From Peromyscus leucopus (Eukaryota; Chordata; Mammalia; Rodentia; Cricetidae): a stretch of DNA of 64,000 bases. This document shows positions 11,505 through 22,960 of this stretch, piece after piece; position 1 is the stretch's first letter, and each line of letters opens with the position of its first letter. The notes beneath the pieces are model-generated. The model made no database searches. It was not told the DNA's origin and saw only the letters and a list, made by a program, of their open reading frames with translations. The position numbers were made by a program, and so were the translations under genes. The stretch lies in NCBI RefSeq assembly GCF_004664715.2, contig NC_051074.1, positions 33,664,980 to 33,728,979 of the forward strand, given 5' to 3'.

Positions 11505-11825
11505 GCAGCTTGGTCCAAAATCAACTAGAGAGCGGAAATGATTTATTTGACCTACAAGTTGTAGTCCATCATGGAGCAAAGCCAAGCAGGAACTCAAGGC
11601 AGGAACAGAAGCAGAGACAATGGAGGAACATTGTTCATGGGCTTGCTTTGCCACTTTGCTTATACGGCCTAGGCCTATTTGCCTAGTAATGGCTTCATCC
11701 ACAGGGGACTGGGCCCATGTACGTTAATAATCAAAGTCAATCGGTTGGAGGTGTACCTAGATTGAGGCTTCCTCTTCCCAGGGGACTCTAGTTTGGGTCA
11801 AGTTGACAAAAGCTACTATAAACTC
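11505..11825 (-). mobile_element. R1-like element, minus arm of inverted pair
   Basis: It reads tgatttatttgacctacaag, ccatcatggagcaaagcc, caggaacagaagcag, ctgggcccatgtacgtt, ggactctagtttgggtcaag and ttgacaaaagctac, the reverse complement of the R1 order. It is more diverged than the plus arm, so the two probably inserted independently. Confidence 0.7.
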
Positions 11826-12339
11826 TGTCTGAAAAGTTGACTCTCATGAGACAAACCTATTATGGGGAGGCGTTTGCTTCTCTCTCACACTGGCATTCTA
11901 CCCTCTGTGTACCCTCATACAGGAACTGTTTCCAGCACAAATGCATGTTTGGTGGTGTAGATGTTCAAAGGAAGTTTCAGCACGTCCTGGTCCACTGGAA
12001 CCAACTGTGACATGGGAACAGCTGTCAGGACATGGAGCATGAATTGAACTATGTGTGTAATGAGCTGAAGCATCTACCCTCCCTGAGAAATGTTCAGGGG
12101 ACTTGGCTAGGAAGACTTTTACTTTTTAGCTCAATAAATCGCTCTTTTCAGTTTAATTGTAAGGACTTTTGTGAATGTAGCTCACTCTCAACACAGTTTT
12201 GAGGCCTCAAACGCATTTTTCATTGGTTCTTTCAGTTGTACAGATCTGCTGAATTCATAGACACCGTGCTTAGCATGCCTACTCAGGTTTAACAAGGCAA
12301 TGGGGACCAGAAATGAATGGACTTTGCAGTAATATAGTC
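11826..12339. other. Unique-looking non-genic stretch
   Basis: No gene or repeat recognised. Confidence 0.45.
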
Positions 12340-12482
12340 AATTCCAATGCTTTTTTTTTCTTTTTGTTTTTGACAAAGTCTCAGTTTGTAGCTCAGTCTA
12401 GCCTGGAACTCCCAGCATTCCTTTTTTCTCCACCTCCTTAGTTCTGGGATTACACACATGGTGTGGTGTCATGCCTGGCTCT
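12340..12482 (-). mobile_element. Old B1 SINE
   Basis: A T-rich head, then gacaaagtctcagtttgtag, gcctggaactcccag and ctgggattacacacatgg, ending in catgcctggc: a reverse B1 with many substitutions, missing part of the middle. Confidence 0.8.
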
Positions 12483-13120
12483 GCAGCAGGATCGATTTGA
12501 TTCCCAGGATGCCAGTATAGGGAACATCATATCTCAGCTGCCCAGGGTCTAGCCATGTGTTTAGAGTCAAAGACAATAAAACCTAATGACAAGAATGTCT
12601 TAGCAAGGAATGGTGATGTTAGTTGTCAACCTACTATGTGCCTGTGACTCTCTTGTCAGCATAAATATAATCACATAATTCCATTAAAATTGGTTCTAAC
12701 TTGACTTTTCCCACTTATGACAGCAGAATTCTAGTTTAGGTATGTGCATAAAATGTAAATTTCAAGTAGAGTGACATCAAAAATATTAAATTTTAAAAGG
12801 CCAAATTCACATAATGGAATAAAAACCATTTCTATATCATACTAATATACATATATATATTCTAATGTAGTTGTAAAATATAAAATTTATGTATGAATTG
12901 ATTTTAATATAAAGATCACCTGTGAAGTTCTGTTGTTAACCCCCAGTATATCTCATTTAGAAGCTGATGAAATGTCTTAGCTCGAAATATTAAATAATCT
13001 TCAAAGTCACAGTTTCGTGAATGAACATAATCTGTCACTTTATAAGGATGCCAGGATTAATTCAACTGTACTCAATAGCACTGAAAGACAAGCACACATT
13101 TAAAATGACAAACTAGCAGG
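12483..13120. other. AT-rich non-genic stretch
   Basis: AT-rich between 12660 and 12910. No feature recognised. Confidence 0.5.
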
Positions 13121-13124
13121 AGCT

Positions 13125-13300
13125 AACAAAAGCATTTATCAGTTAAGAGGACACACTGCTCTTGCAGAGAACCCATGCCAGGCAGCTTCTAATCATCTGT
13201 AACTTCAGCTCCAGGGGATCTGACGTCCTCTTCTGGGTCCTAGGAACACCCACCCTCACACGTGCACATACTCTCCAAATACACACAATTAAAAGGAAAA
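13125..13300 (+). mobile_element. B2/B3-type SINE
   Basis: The tRNA-derived SINE body is visible as cagttaagaggacacactgc, ctaatcatctgtaacttcag, ccaggggatctgacgtcctc and ttctgggtcctaggaac, with an ACAC-rich then A-rich end. The start is degraded. Confidence 0.75.
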
Positions 13301-14410
13301 TGAAACCTTTTACAAAGGAAATGGTTGAAATTATGTTTTCACATATTAAATCAACTGATTGAATTCTTTAACATGCAGGGTTTGTGTATGTGCTGATGTT
13401 GAAAAATAGTCACAGGATCAGTGTAAGAGAACAGCCTGAAAGCAACTGTCAAGTATCTTAAAATGTTCATAGCCTTCATGCTAATGATTATCCTAAAGTA
13501 ATAGAGAAATAGGTACGTGAAGTTTATGTAGGCAGGGATTGGATATACCATTTCTTGTCCACTCTGTGCCCCTATACGTAACTCTATATTTGTTCTGCCA
13601 TATCTGACTTCTTTCCATTATTAATGAAAACATCATGCAGTTGGTACTGGGTCAGAAACTCTGACTTACTCTCTGGATTCTGGGGCTGGTATAGTTTGCA
13701 TGAATGACTCACTAGGTTTGGTTGTTGTAAGAAAAGCATTGCATGTGGCTGAGTACTGGTACTAGGTACCTGTCCCCAGGGGAAGCACTGGACAGAGGTT
13801 CTCTTGACACTTGCAAATCACAGCTACCAGCTACTCACCGAGTTCACCAGATCCATGTTTTTTAAGGCTGAGTCACAAAGCATTTTAGTAATGTTCCTTT
13901 TAGGGAGACTTGCAAAAGAATGCTGTTAATGGTTTTTAAAATCAGTAAATATCTCTACTAGTAGCAAATGCTGCAGTTAATTAGATCAGAGTTCCTTTAA
14001 AAACACACACATGCAAAAATAACCCAAAGCAGGATATCTATGACTACTTCCAGGGAACTCACTTGTCACCAGCCATTCCCCACCAAATAGCAGCAAATCC
14101 AAAGATGTTGTTGCTACTACAACAGAAACCATAAAACCATAATCGAAATATTCTTATGTATACTCAGGTGAAAAAACTCTCTTAAAAACATTTTTAAAAA
14201 CTGTACCAAAAGAAGGCCACTGTTTGAGAGGGTGAGGCCCATGATATAATGTCAAGAATCTCTGCTTCTCACTAAGTTGTTAAAAATATGAATCTAACTC
14301 CTTAATCAAGTTTACTTAACTATAGGTGATTTAAGTATTAATATAGCTGCTGATACATCTTGGGATTTTAAATTTTAATTTCTTATAGGAATAAAAATGT
14401 CCTCAAAGCT
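13301..14410. other. Unique stretch, possible conserved element at 13860-14000
   Basis: Repeat-free. The 13860-14000 segment holds gctgagtcacaaag (AP-1-like TGAGTCA) and gcagttaattagatc (homeodomain-like). No coding potential seen. Confidence 0.3.
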
Positions 14411-14414
14411 TTTA

Positions 14415-14525
14415 CTCTGGCCAAGCATAATGGTCACTTGTGAAATCTCAATATTAAGAGAGGCAGAAAGGATTGTAAGTTGGAGGTAACCTGGGCTACA
14501 CTACAAGTCCCTGTCTCAAAACAAA
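14415..14525 (+). mobile_element. Old B1-family SINE
   Basis: ggccaagcataatggtcact, then gagaggcagaaaggattg, ggaggtaacctgggctacac and cctgtctcaaaac follow the B1 order with a deletion in the middle. Confidence 0.65.
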
Positions 14526-14699
14526 GAAACCAAGCAACCCAAAGACCATTCTACTATATAACAGCATTTTAGTTCTCTTTTTTGATTTTTTAAAAGAGTT
14601 TCTGTCAATGTTAAGATCATTCTTTTGATGATCTCAAGCAATCTTTTTTTAAAAAAATCATTAAGAAAAGTCCATTTTTTCTTCTGTTTATCTCTGTGT

Positions 14700-15034
14700 G
14701 GGAATGTACACATAAGCCTGTATGAGTGTGGGCACACTTGTGTAGGCCAACCTATGTATGACAGTCAGAGGACAACCTTAGAGGTTGACCCTCACCTTCT
14801 ACCTTGTTGAGACCCAGTTTTTCTAGTTGTCCACCACTGTGTATGCCAGGCTGGCTAGCCTCTGAGCTCCTGGAGATTCTCCTAGCCGGGCCTCCATTTT
14901 GTTCTAGAAGCACTGGAATTACAGACACAGGCTACTGTGTCCAACTTTGTGTGGGATCTAGGGAACTAAACTCTAATTCTCATGCCTTCTGGGCAAGAAC
15001 TTTATCCACTGACCATCTCCCCAGTTGCCCAAAT
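14700..15034 (-). mobile_element. B4 (ID-B1 composite) SINE
   Basis: Reverse B4 order: a TG-rich end, gccaacctatgtatgacagtc, tagaggttgaccctcacc, gagacccagtttttctag, the gccaggctggctagcctctg box, ggaattacagacacaggct and atccactgaccatctcccc. Nearly full length. Confidence 0.8.
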
Positions 15035-15076
15035 GAATGTTTTTAAGTTACATGGCACACATTTACTTCTTATAAT

Positions 15077-15236
15077 TGGGGGAGATGAAGAGGGAGGAGA
15101 GAGGGAGGGAGGAGAGAGGAGGGAGAGACGGAGGGAAGAGAGAGGGAACAGAGGGGAAGGAAGGAGAGAAGGAAGAGAGGGGAGAAGAGGGGAGGGGAGG
15201 GGAGAGGAGGGGAGGGGAGAGGAGGAAAGGAAATTT
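15077..15236 (+). repeat. Purine-rich (GGA/GGGGA)n tract
   Basis: About 160 nt almost wholly purine, with three to four pyrimidines, abutting a B4 SINE. Open frames through it are low-complexity. Confidence 0.93.
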
Positions 15237-15494
15237 TCAGTTAGACCACAGAAATGATCAACTATTTAAAGTCAGGTTTTTAAACATCAGGTTGAGTCTA
15301 CCTGAGACAGTATGTTCCCCAAAGCAAGAGCTCACTAAACTTTAATGAACACATCAAATGTGGAAAAGAAAATAAACACTGTTGTGAAAACAACTTAAGT
15401 ACATTATTTGATTGACTCAGAAACCAGTGAGATGTGGAATTTAATTCATGAATTGAATTATGGGCTAGCTGAGATCTGTATTTTCTCTGCACAA
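15237..15494. other. Short unique-looking stretch
   Basis: No gene or repeat recognised. Confidence 0.45.
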
Positions 15495-15695
15495 AAGCAT
15501 TGGAGGGCCAATAAGATAGCTTATCAAGTCAAGACAATTGTCATGCAAGGCTGACTACCTAAGTTTAATCACTGGAACCCACGATGGAGGGAAAGAATCA
15601 ACTCCTGAACGTTGTACTCTGCATTCCATACACACCAGCACTTATTCACACATCATAGAGATATGCAAACAAACATGCAACAGTACTAAGCAACT
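15495..15695 (+). mobile_element. B3-type SINE, decayed
   Basis: ggccaataagatagcttatc, gctgactacctaagtttaat, cactggaacccacgatgg, gggaaagaatcaactcctg and cgttgtactctgcattcc follow a tRNA-derived rodent SINE ending in a cacacca-type tail. Confidence 0.7.
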
Positions 15696-16508
15696 GAAAG
15701 ATTTATGTGTCATTGAAGATTTTAAAGAGCTAATGAAGAAGAAGAGTGCTTTTATTCAAGCTCATACAAAATAGTATGCTAGTGGGCTTCTGAATAGGGT
15801 AGGTTGATAAGGGGGTAGAAAAAAATGTAGCACAAATATAGCAAGTATTTCAGCAAATAGACACCTGGAGAACAGAATGAGTGTGCACTGCACTTTCAGC
15901 AAAGCTTAAAAATGTCCTCATCTGCCTCAACATGACCCTCAGGGCAGCACAATGGAGGAATCCCTAAAAAATATGAAAAATAACCTCTGATTGGTGATGC
16001 GGATTAATCCACAAGACAGGAGGTAATGTTTGTAGAAGATTCAATAGCACATAGATCCAGGACCACAACTCCTATGTTCAAAGGTGTTCAATGGCTCCTA
16101 CTGCTTCTCAAGGGGCATATTCTCAAGGGATCACTTCTGTTGATTAGCTCCAGGGTATGCCTCCAAGTTCTCTGCCCAGTTCCACTTCTCATATTGTCAT
16201 GCTGATGTTGGTTCATATCCTATGTATATGGCATCAATATTATTATTCCTTCTGCCCAGTATTCTGCCAATTCCTACCCTTTCTATAATGGCATCTAGCT
16301 AACCCTGCCTGTTCTCAAGTCTCAGCATAGGGATCAGTTTATCCATAGCATCACCTAATTACTTAAACCAGGAAGCCCTCCCCTTCCCCTTTTCTTGCTC
16401 CTTTTCTTTATTTACTATACTTTGAATAGTCATTTTAATTTCTTTCCATTCTGTTTTAAAATAACTTCATTGTAGATAAAGAATCTGACACAGTGTTTTT
16501 ACTAAATG
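15696..16508. other. Unique-looking non-genic stretch
   Basis: No gene or repeat recognised. It becomes CT-rich towards the TG microsatellite. Confidence 0.45.
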
Positions 16509-16526
16509 TCTCTGTCTCTGTCTGTC

Positions 16527-16569
<43 letters not shown>
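16509..16569. repeat. (TCTG)n(TG)n microsatellite
   Basis: Short TCTG units run into about 20 TG units. Confidence 0.97.
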
Positions 16570-17815
16570 TGGTGGGGGTAGTATGTGTGCATCTGTGTGT
16601 GATGTCCACGTATTTGCTTGTTAACGAATTCCCCCCAATTGCCTGCCTTGAGGAGATTTCTACCAAGGTCCAAAACAGATGCTACAAGTGGCTAAGGTTA
16701 CTAATCTGAGGGATATAGAGTGAATCTAAGCACAGTGAGTTCTTTAGTCCATTTACTTTATTCTTCTAAGTCAATTCTACCTACACAGTTTCTTTTCTGT
16801 TCTCACACTTAGCTCCTCTCAGTCCCTCCTGTTCTCAGCCCCTTCTGCTGTTCTCTCATTTCTATCTAGTTCTTTCCATCTCTGTCCTCATCTTTGTTCT
16901 TCCAAATCCATCCTCACCATGCTGTGAGGGGACCAGTATATATACACAAGCAGTAATTCTTTGGCAAAACAATTCCAGGCTTGAAGTTTTCAGGGTCATA
17001 GAGAGAGGTGATAAGGATCCACACATAAAGCAATAAATGTCAGCTTCCAATTACAACCCAAAAGGGGAGTGACTAAAGGGGAGTTCTCTGGTAGGGTCAA
17101 CTAAAGGCTAAGATCAATTAGGGAATCTAGGAACAGCACCTGGCTGAGGAGGAATTAAAACTTAATTTGTACAAGAAAGAAGCTTGGCACTTATCAACTG
17201 CCTGGCCTGGAAGGCAATCTCCTTAGGTTGGTGGGAAGTAACTGCCTTAACTCAGTAACTAGCATGTGGCTAAAACATCATCCCAGGAATATAAGTAGTA
17301 AATCTCTTAAATTAGGGTCTTGTATAAATAACCTGGGGTGAACGTAAGGAGTTGAGGATTTAATTGTAGTAGTTCTTTTTCTCTATCTGTGAGTGAGATG
17401 AGATAATGTTTACCTATGCGCAGTTTTGTCCTTGGAAAAAGGTATCTTTGCTGAAACACTTCTGTCTGGAGAGTGGCCCTGGCCAGATATATGTTAATGA
17501 AAAATAAACACAGCTGGGGACAGTTGTCCAAATACCCCAAATGTATAGGGAAAGTTGTGCCCAAGATTGAGATGCAGTCGTGAGATTACATGTGTACATA
17601 CATGGAAATACACGGTAAATGGGGAGAATCATAGCTATTATTGCACAAGAAGTTTACAACAAGAGACAGCCAATTCATTCAAAAGGCCATAACTCCATAA
17701 TGCCTTGTATGATGGTTTCTCTAACAGAACCCATAGTTCTGTAAGGTTGACCTTCTAAACTCTAGTTGTCACTGCTGCATACTTCCACAGACTTTTGCTA
17801 CCAACAGCTCTCAAT
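16570..17815. other. Unique-looking non-genic stretch
   Basis: No gene or repeat recognised. Confidence 0.45.
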
Positions 17816-17819
17816 AGCT

Positions 17820-18097
17820 TGTGCATGTAGAGGCCGGAAGAGGACATTGGGTGTCCTACTCTATTGCTCTCCGACTCACTTCTTTGAGTCAGAGTCTCTC
17901 CCTGAACCTGGAGCTGGGCTGGTAGCCAGAAAATCCCAGTGTGTCTCTACCATCCTAACCACAACCCCACATTTCTGGGGTTATGGTCATGTGCCCAGCC
18001 ACATCCAGTTTTTCACATGGATGCTGGAATCAAAACCCAGGTCTTAATGCTTATACAACAAGTGCATTTGCTCAATGAGTCATCTCTCTGCCCATCA
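17820..18097 (-). mobile_element. B4-related SINE
   Basis: Reverse order: gagtcagagtctctccctga, acctggagctgggctggtag, tctggggttatggtcatgtg, ggatgctggaatcaaaaccc, aggtcttaatgcttatac and gagtcatctctctgccca. Decayed but continuous. Confidence 0.7.
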
Positions 18098-18289
18098 GAG
18101 AATGTCTCTTTCCTACAGGGTTATAAAATCTTTTATATTACAATCTCCAAGAATAGTTATCATCTATTTCCTTAAAATGTTTTTTAATTGAAGTGTCAGC
18201 ACTATATTTTAGCATGTATCATGAAACTTATAATATAATACATGTGATATGTCAGATAATGATACATTTTTAAAACAAAATAATAGAGA
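18098..18289. other. AT-rich junction
   Basis: No feature recognised. Confidence 0.4.
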
Positions 18290-20465
18290 TAGGTGCTATG
18301 ATGCTGAAGGATGGATGCTGAAGTTTAAAATGCAGCTACCTCACAAAACCTCCCTGAGAAGACCATGACTGACAATACCAGCTTCAGAAGATAGTGAGTC
18401 AAGAGAAAGTGCTAGAGTTTGTAGATGTGAGGCACTCAAATTGGAGGTGGAGGAATCCAGCGTTTCCAGTTTGAAAGGAATAGTCATGGTATGAGGAAAT
18501 TAGATAAACAAAAACTAATAAAAGAAAACAAAACAAAATCCAAACTCTGGCCTTGATAGAATTATAGGAACTTTAGGTAAAAATTAACATCTTGGAAAAA
18601 AAACTCAACATTTTAAAGGAGGAAACCATAATCCACACATCTTATAATATATCCACAATATTCATAATATGGTGGAAAATTAGAGGAACAAAAAACTAGA
18701 GATTGTGGCCAACCCTCAAGAAATGAAGTAGTCAACATAGAACAGACCTTAGGTGACAGAGTCACTCATGTTTGCAAAGATGGCAGTGGTTACTCAGAGT
18801 TTTAACAAAAGGAAAATGTGGCTCCAGTAAGAATAAATTTTGAATCTCTACATAGAAACAGAAAGTAACAAAATACCCAAATGAAGTTCTAGCAACACGG
18901 AGTTCAATATCTGAAATGAAAATTTCAATGGCTGGATTTCACAGATAATTGGAGAGGACAGAACAAAAAGGTCAGTGCACTTTAAACCGTATAGAATTTT
19001 TATTGTGAAGAAGAAAGATCAAAAGAATTGGAATAAAAATATAGAGGTCCCAGTGACCTATGAGAAACTAAACATGTGCATATGAATAACTGAGCTACAG
19101 AAGGAAGCAATAATGAGATGGCACAGAAAAATCCCTGAAGAAATGGCTGTCTAAATGTTCCTAATATGGTGAAAATGCCCACCTAGAGCCCTATGAAGCA
19201 CAAAGAAGGCTAAACAAAAGCAATCTGCAAGTAAAATCCTTCACAGTCCAAATGCTGAAAACCAAACAAACAAGAAGCAAAATCAACAGGAAAAACAAGG
19301 CACATTGCTCACAAAACAAAGTATGCTTCATTTAAATTCAACTCCTCATCAGAGATAACATGGGAGGAAAGCAGTTAAAAGGAAATTCTAAAATACTGAA
19401 AGAAATACCAAGGATTCCCAGGTCCAAGCAATCCTTGTGATTTAGGACAAGAAATTGTAACAGTTCCCTGACATTAAAGAGAGGACATAATTGTCAGAAA
19501 TGTATCTGACCAAAAAGAAATAGATGAGAGCATTCTCCAAGCTGTAAAATATGATGCCACACAGAGAGCCAAAAGAGACAGTAAGCAACAAAAAACATAA
19601 TAAACAGGGGGTTAAATAAAAAGCCTAATGTATAAGGGTAGTTTTATATACTTTCTTAAAAGAAGATTGACTTTCCAGAACAAAAGAAGTCACCACACAA
19701 AGATATTTAAAATATATGTGGAAGTAAAATATAATACCGGCATAGCAATAAGGAAGTTAGAAATAGATTTGTTTCATTATAAAGGTGTAAAGGAGATAAA
19801 TGAATAAACTAGGATGTATGGGGAGTGGATTTTAAAATAGAAAAATAGTAATTCTAAATTCTAAATATATTTTGTTATATGAATAATATAATGATGCCTG
19901 TTATAACCGTTAAAAATGTACAGAATGAGTTAAAATATAATAAAGGAAACAAACATAACAATTAAAGCATTGGTTAAGCCAAATAAGTATGGAGAAAAGT
20001 AAAAAAAAAAAAAACAACAACCCACAGGTGGAACGAATAGACACCAAATAACAGTGAGATAGAGCTAAATCCAACCATATTACACTAAATCCAACTATAA
20101 TTACACTGAAGGGAAATAAAACATCAATTCAAATGAAAAGAAAGAAGTTGTGAGATTGGGATGTGTAGCTACATAAGATGGCCTGTAAATATGAGACACA
20201 CATTTAAACAAGATTGAGAAAGACAGGCCATGCCTACAAATAAGCTTTAGAAAGCAGAAAGGTGGATATGGGTATCAAAGTAAAATTCAAGAAGCGTGAA
20301 TTCGTAATGATAAAATGACAAAATGTAGCCATCTTAAATAAGTAGTTTTATGATGACTAGTGTTAAAAACACATGAGAAAAAAGGAAGAAATAATATAAG
20401 TCCACAATGATGGTTGAGGATTTTAACACTTTTCTCTCTTAGTAAATGTTGAGAAAATTATATAA

Positions 20466-20868
20466 GAATATGGACTGAGAGGATGGCTTAGTGGGAAAAG
20501 GTCTTGCCTTGCAGACATGAGAATGTAAGTTCAAATTCCAGGAACCCACATAAAACCGGGCACATAAAGTCCATATCTGTAATCCCAAATCCCCACAGTG
20601 AGAAAGAAGGTAGACAAGAAGAGTCCAGAAGCATGCAGGCCAGCTAGCCTGACATAGGCAGCACAGAACAAGGGAGAGACTCCTTCTCAAATATGATGGA
20701 CTAGCACAGCCAACACCTGAGGTTGTCCCCTGTTCTCCACATGTTCATCATCACATACACATGCTCATAAATACATATACAACCACACCCCCACACATGT
20801 GCACACATATGCACACATCATAAATATACATACCATATACACACACAAGAGAGAAAGAAATGTATGTG
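20466..20868 (+). mobile_element. B4 SINE nested in the ancient L1
   Basis: Order: ggactgagaggatggcttag, gtcttgccttgcagacatga, caggaacccacataaaacc, ctgtaatcccaaatccccac, gcaggccagctagcctgac, ctccttctcaaatatgatgg, acctgaggttgtcccctg, then an ACACA-rich tail. It interrupts the L1 endonuclease region. Confidence 0.8.
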
Positions 20869-22518
20869 AAAATAAAACTTTACAGGTACATATTCAACCA
20901 GGGTGATATAACTGTCATTTACAAAACGCTCTTCCAACAACTGTTTAACATACGTAATTCTAACATAAATATTTTGACATAGTTCTAATTGACTATGTCA
21001 GAAAAAAATATTATTTAGGGATAGTAATCTAAGTTTCTACCCCAAGAAGTGAAACAAAGAAGAGCAAATGAAGCTGAAAGTGTACTCAAAAGAGTAAATA
21101 ATCAATGTAAAAGTAATGAAATAAAGCAGAAAACACAAAGCATAGAGAAAAAAATCATTCAAAACAAGAACTGGTTCCCTGAAAAGATCAGTAAAATCAA
21201 TCCACCGCTTAGAAACCCTCAGCAAAATAAAAGAAATTTTGTTCGTTTATGAGATATCCACAGCTAACATCTTATGTAGTAATGCAATATTGGAAATGTT
21301 CTTATTCATCATGGGAAAGGACAGGAATGTGCCCTCACTCAGTAAGACAAGACTATGCCAGGCATTGTCAAGTTCATGTGGACACTCAATATTACCAATG
21401 TGCACTTTCTCTCTAAATTGATCTACACATGTAACAAACTGCAATCCATATCTCATTGGGCTTTATTGAAACATAAAGATGCAAAACATCTAACATAGTC
21501 CAACATTTTGGGGAAATCAATGTTATATGACTTATCGCATATGACTTCAAGGCTTACTCTAAAGCTTCAGTATTCAAGATGGTATGGGATTGCTATGAAG
21601 GTTTACAGCTTGATCAATAGTACAAAATACACCCACATAATGAATTGATTTGGTGGAAAGGAAAGAAAGATCCCTCCCGTAGACATTACTCCATCTGAAT
21701 ATGTACCGGGAAACCCATCCACAATCAACTCAATGTGAATTAGAAGTCTGAGAGACAAATCCTAAACACCGTTTAAAAGCATCTTCAAAGAGGCTTCCCA
21801 AATAAAGCTTCTAGATGAAAACCTCTGCAATCTTGCAGAAGGAGGGAAATAAATGCTCTGAGCACAGCAGAACTGAAAATTGGGCTTTGTGGTAAAAAAT
21901 GAAACAAACAAGAAAACAAACAAACAAACAAAACCCATATCATCTGCTTAACCAGAAGATCATTAAGCAAACAACAGGGCAAGACAAGCGTTAGAATGAA
22001 CCAATGAAACTGTCTCACAAAGACCTCCTCTCCAGAGCATAGGGTTTTCCAACCCCAGAATCTGCTCTCTGAACAAACTCTTTATAAAATAACATCATGA
22101 ATGGCTTAATGAGAGCAGGAAAAAGTGGTTAGCAGTACTAACGAGCAGAAAGGTACACATCACAAACTACAAGCTCAACGTGCATTAGGATGATTAGTCT
22201 CTACAATTAACATCCAGTGGAGGGGAAACATCTGGAAAGCTTATCATTCTTGGCAAGGGTATGAACACTAAAGCTGTTCAAGGAGAAATGTAGTATATTC
22301 TTACAAAGTTAGGCTGTGCTATATATGGCCCAGAGATTTCAGATCTGAGGGTTTATTCAAGAGAAATGAAAGTATATCTACAAGAAGGCTTACAGGTGCC
22401 TGTGAATCCATAATTCATTCATTCTAGCTCTAACATGGAAAATAACTGAAGTGCCCAACAACTCGAAGAGTGAGTAGACAAAACTGTTTTGTTCCTATAG
22501 TGTAACAGTTCTCAGTGA

Positions 22519-22552
22519 GTTAAAAAAAAAACAAAAAAAAAAAAAAAAAAAC
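22519..22552. repeat. A-rich tract
   Basis: A run of A broken once by C, inside the ancient L1 3' region. It could be the trace of a small insertion. Confidence 0.8.
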
Positions 22553-22856
22553 CCAAGCAGCTGATGTGCAGAGCACAAGGGCTATATTTCAGAAGAATTG
22601 TTTCAGGCTAAAGAGCCTATATTATACAGAGAGCATACTCCAGACAATTTCATTTTTATGAAATACTAGGGTAGATAGAATGATCTACAGTATAGTGATT
22701 ATACAACATAGATGGTTCTTGTGGTAGAAACAGGGGATAGGAGGCAGCAATTAATTATCAAGGTCCAGAGGAGGCTTTCTGTGTAATACAGATGCTTTAC
22801 ATGCTTTCTGGGCTAGAGCTATTATATACATATACACATATATGTGTGTATATATA

Positions 22857-22884
22857 ATATTTATAACATATATGTTATAAATAT
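22857..22884. repeat. 28-bp perfect AT palindrome
   Basis: Fourteen bases (atatttataacata) are followed without a spacer by their exact reverse complement, inside a wider TA-rich block (22830-22890) in the L1 3' UTR. Confidence 0.95.
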
Positions 22885-22960
22885 CATTGTCTTATACTTA
22901 AAACAAGAGCAATTTATCATGTAAATCATTATACCTCAGTGTGGTATATTAACACATGGA

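Larger units (their letters stand above)
18290..22960 (+). mobile_element. Long ancient L1 (L1M-like) fossil, ORF1-like to 3' end
   Basis: One old L1 can be traced in order. ORF1-like text (gaaatgaaaatttcaatggc at about 18915, gtcccagtgacctatgag, ctgaaaaccaaacaaacaag, gcttcatttaaattcaactc) lies at 18.85-19.6 kb. Inter-ORF text follows (gcaacaaaaaacataataaac). ORF2 endonuclease text comes next (ggttgaggattttaacactt near 20415, the GDFN-like position). After a B4 insertion: aagaagagcaaatgaagctg and agaactggttccctgaaaag (21.05-21.2 kb), ctacagctaac-like text, acttcaaggcttactctaaa (21545) and gagaaatgaaagtatatcta. The 3' terminus is atcattatacctcagtgtgg. The reverse-transcriptase centre is largely deleted. 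Stops and indels are everywhere, so it is inert. The order of landmarks is strong evidence; the outer borders are approximate. Confidence 0.7.
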
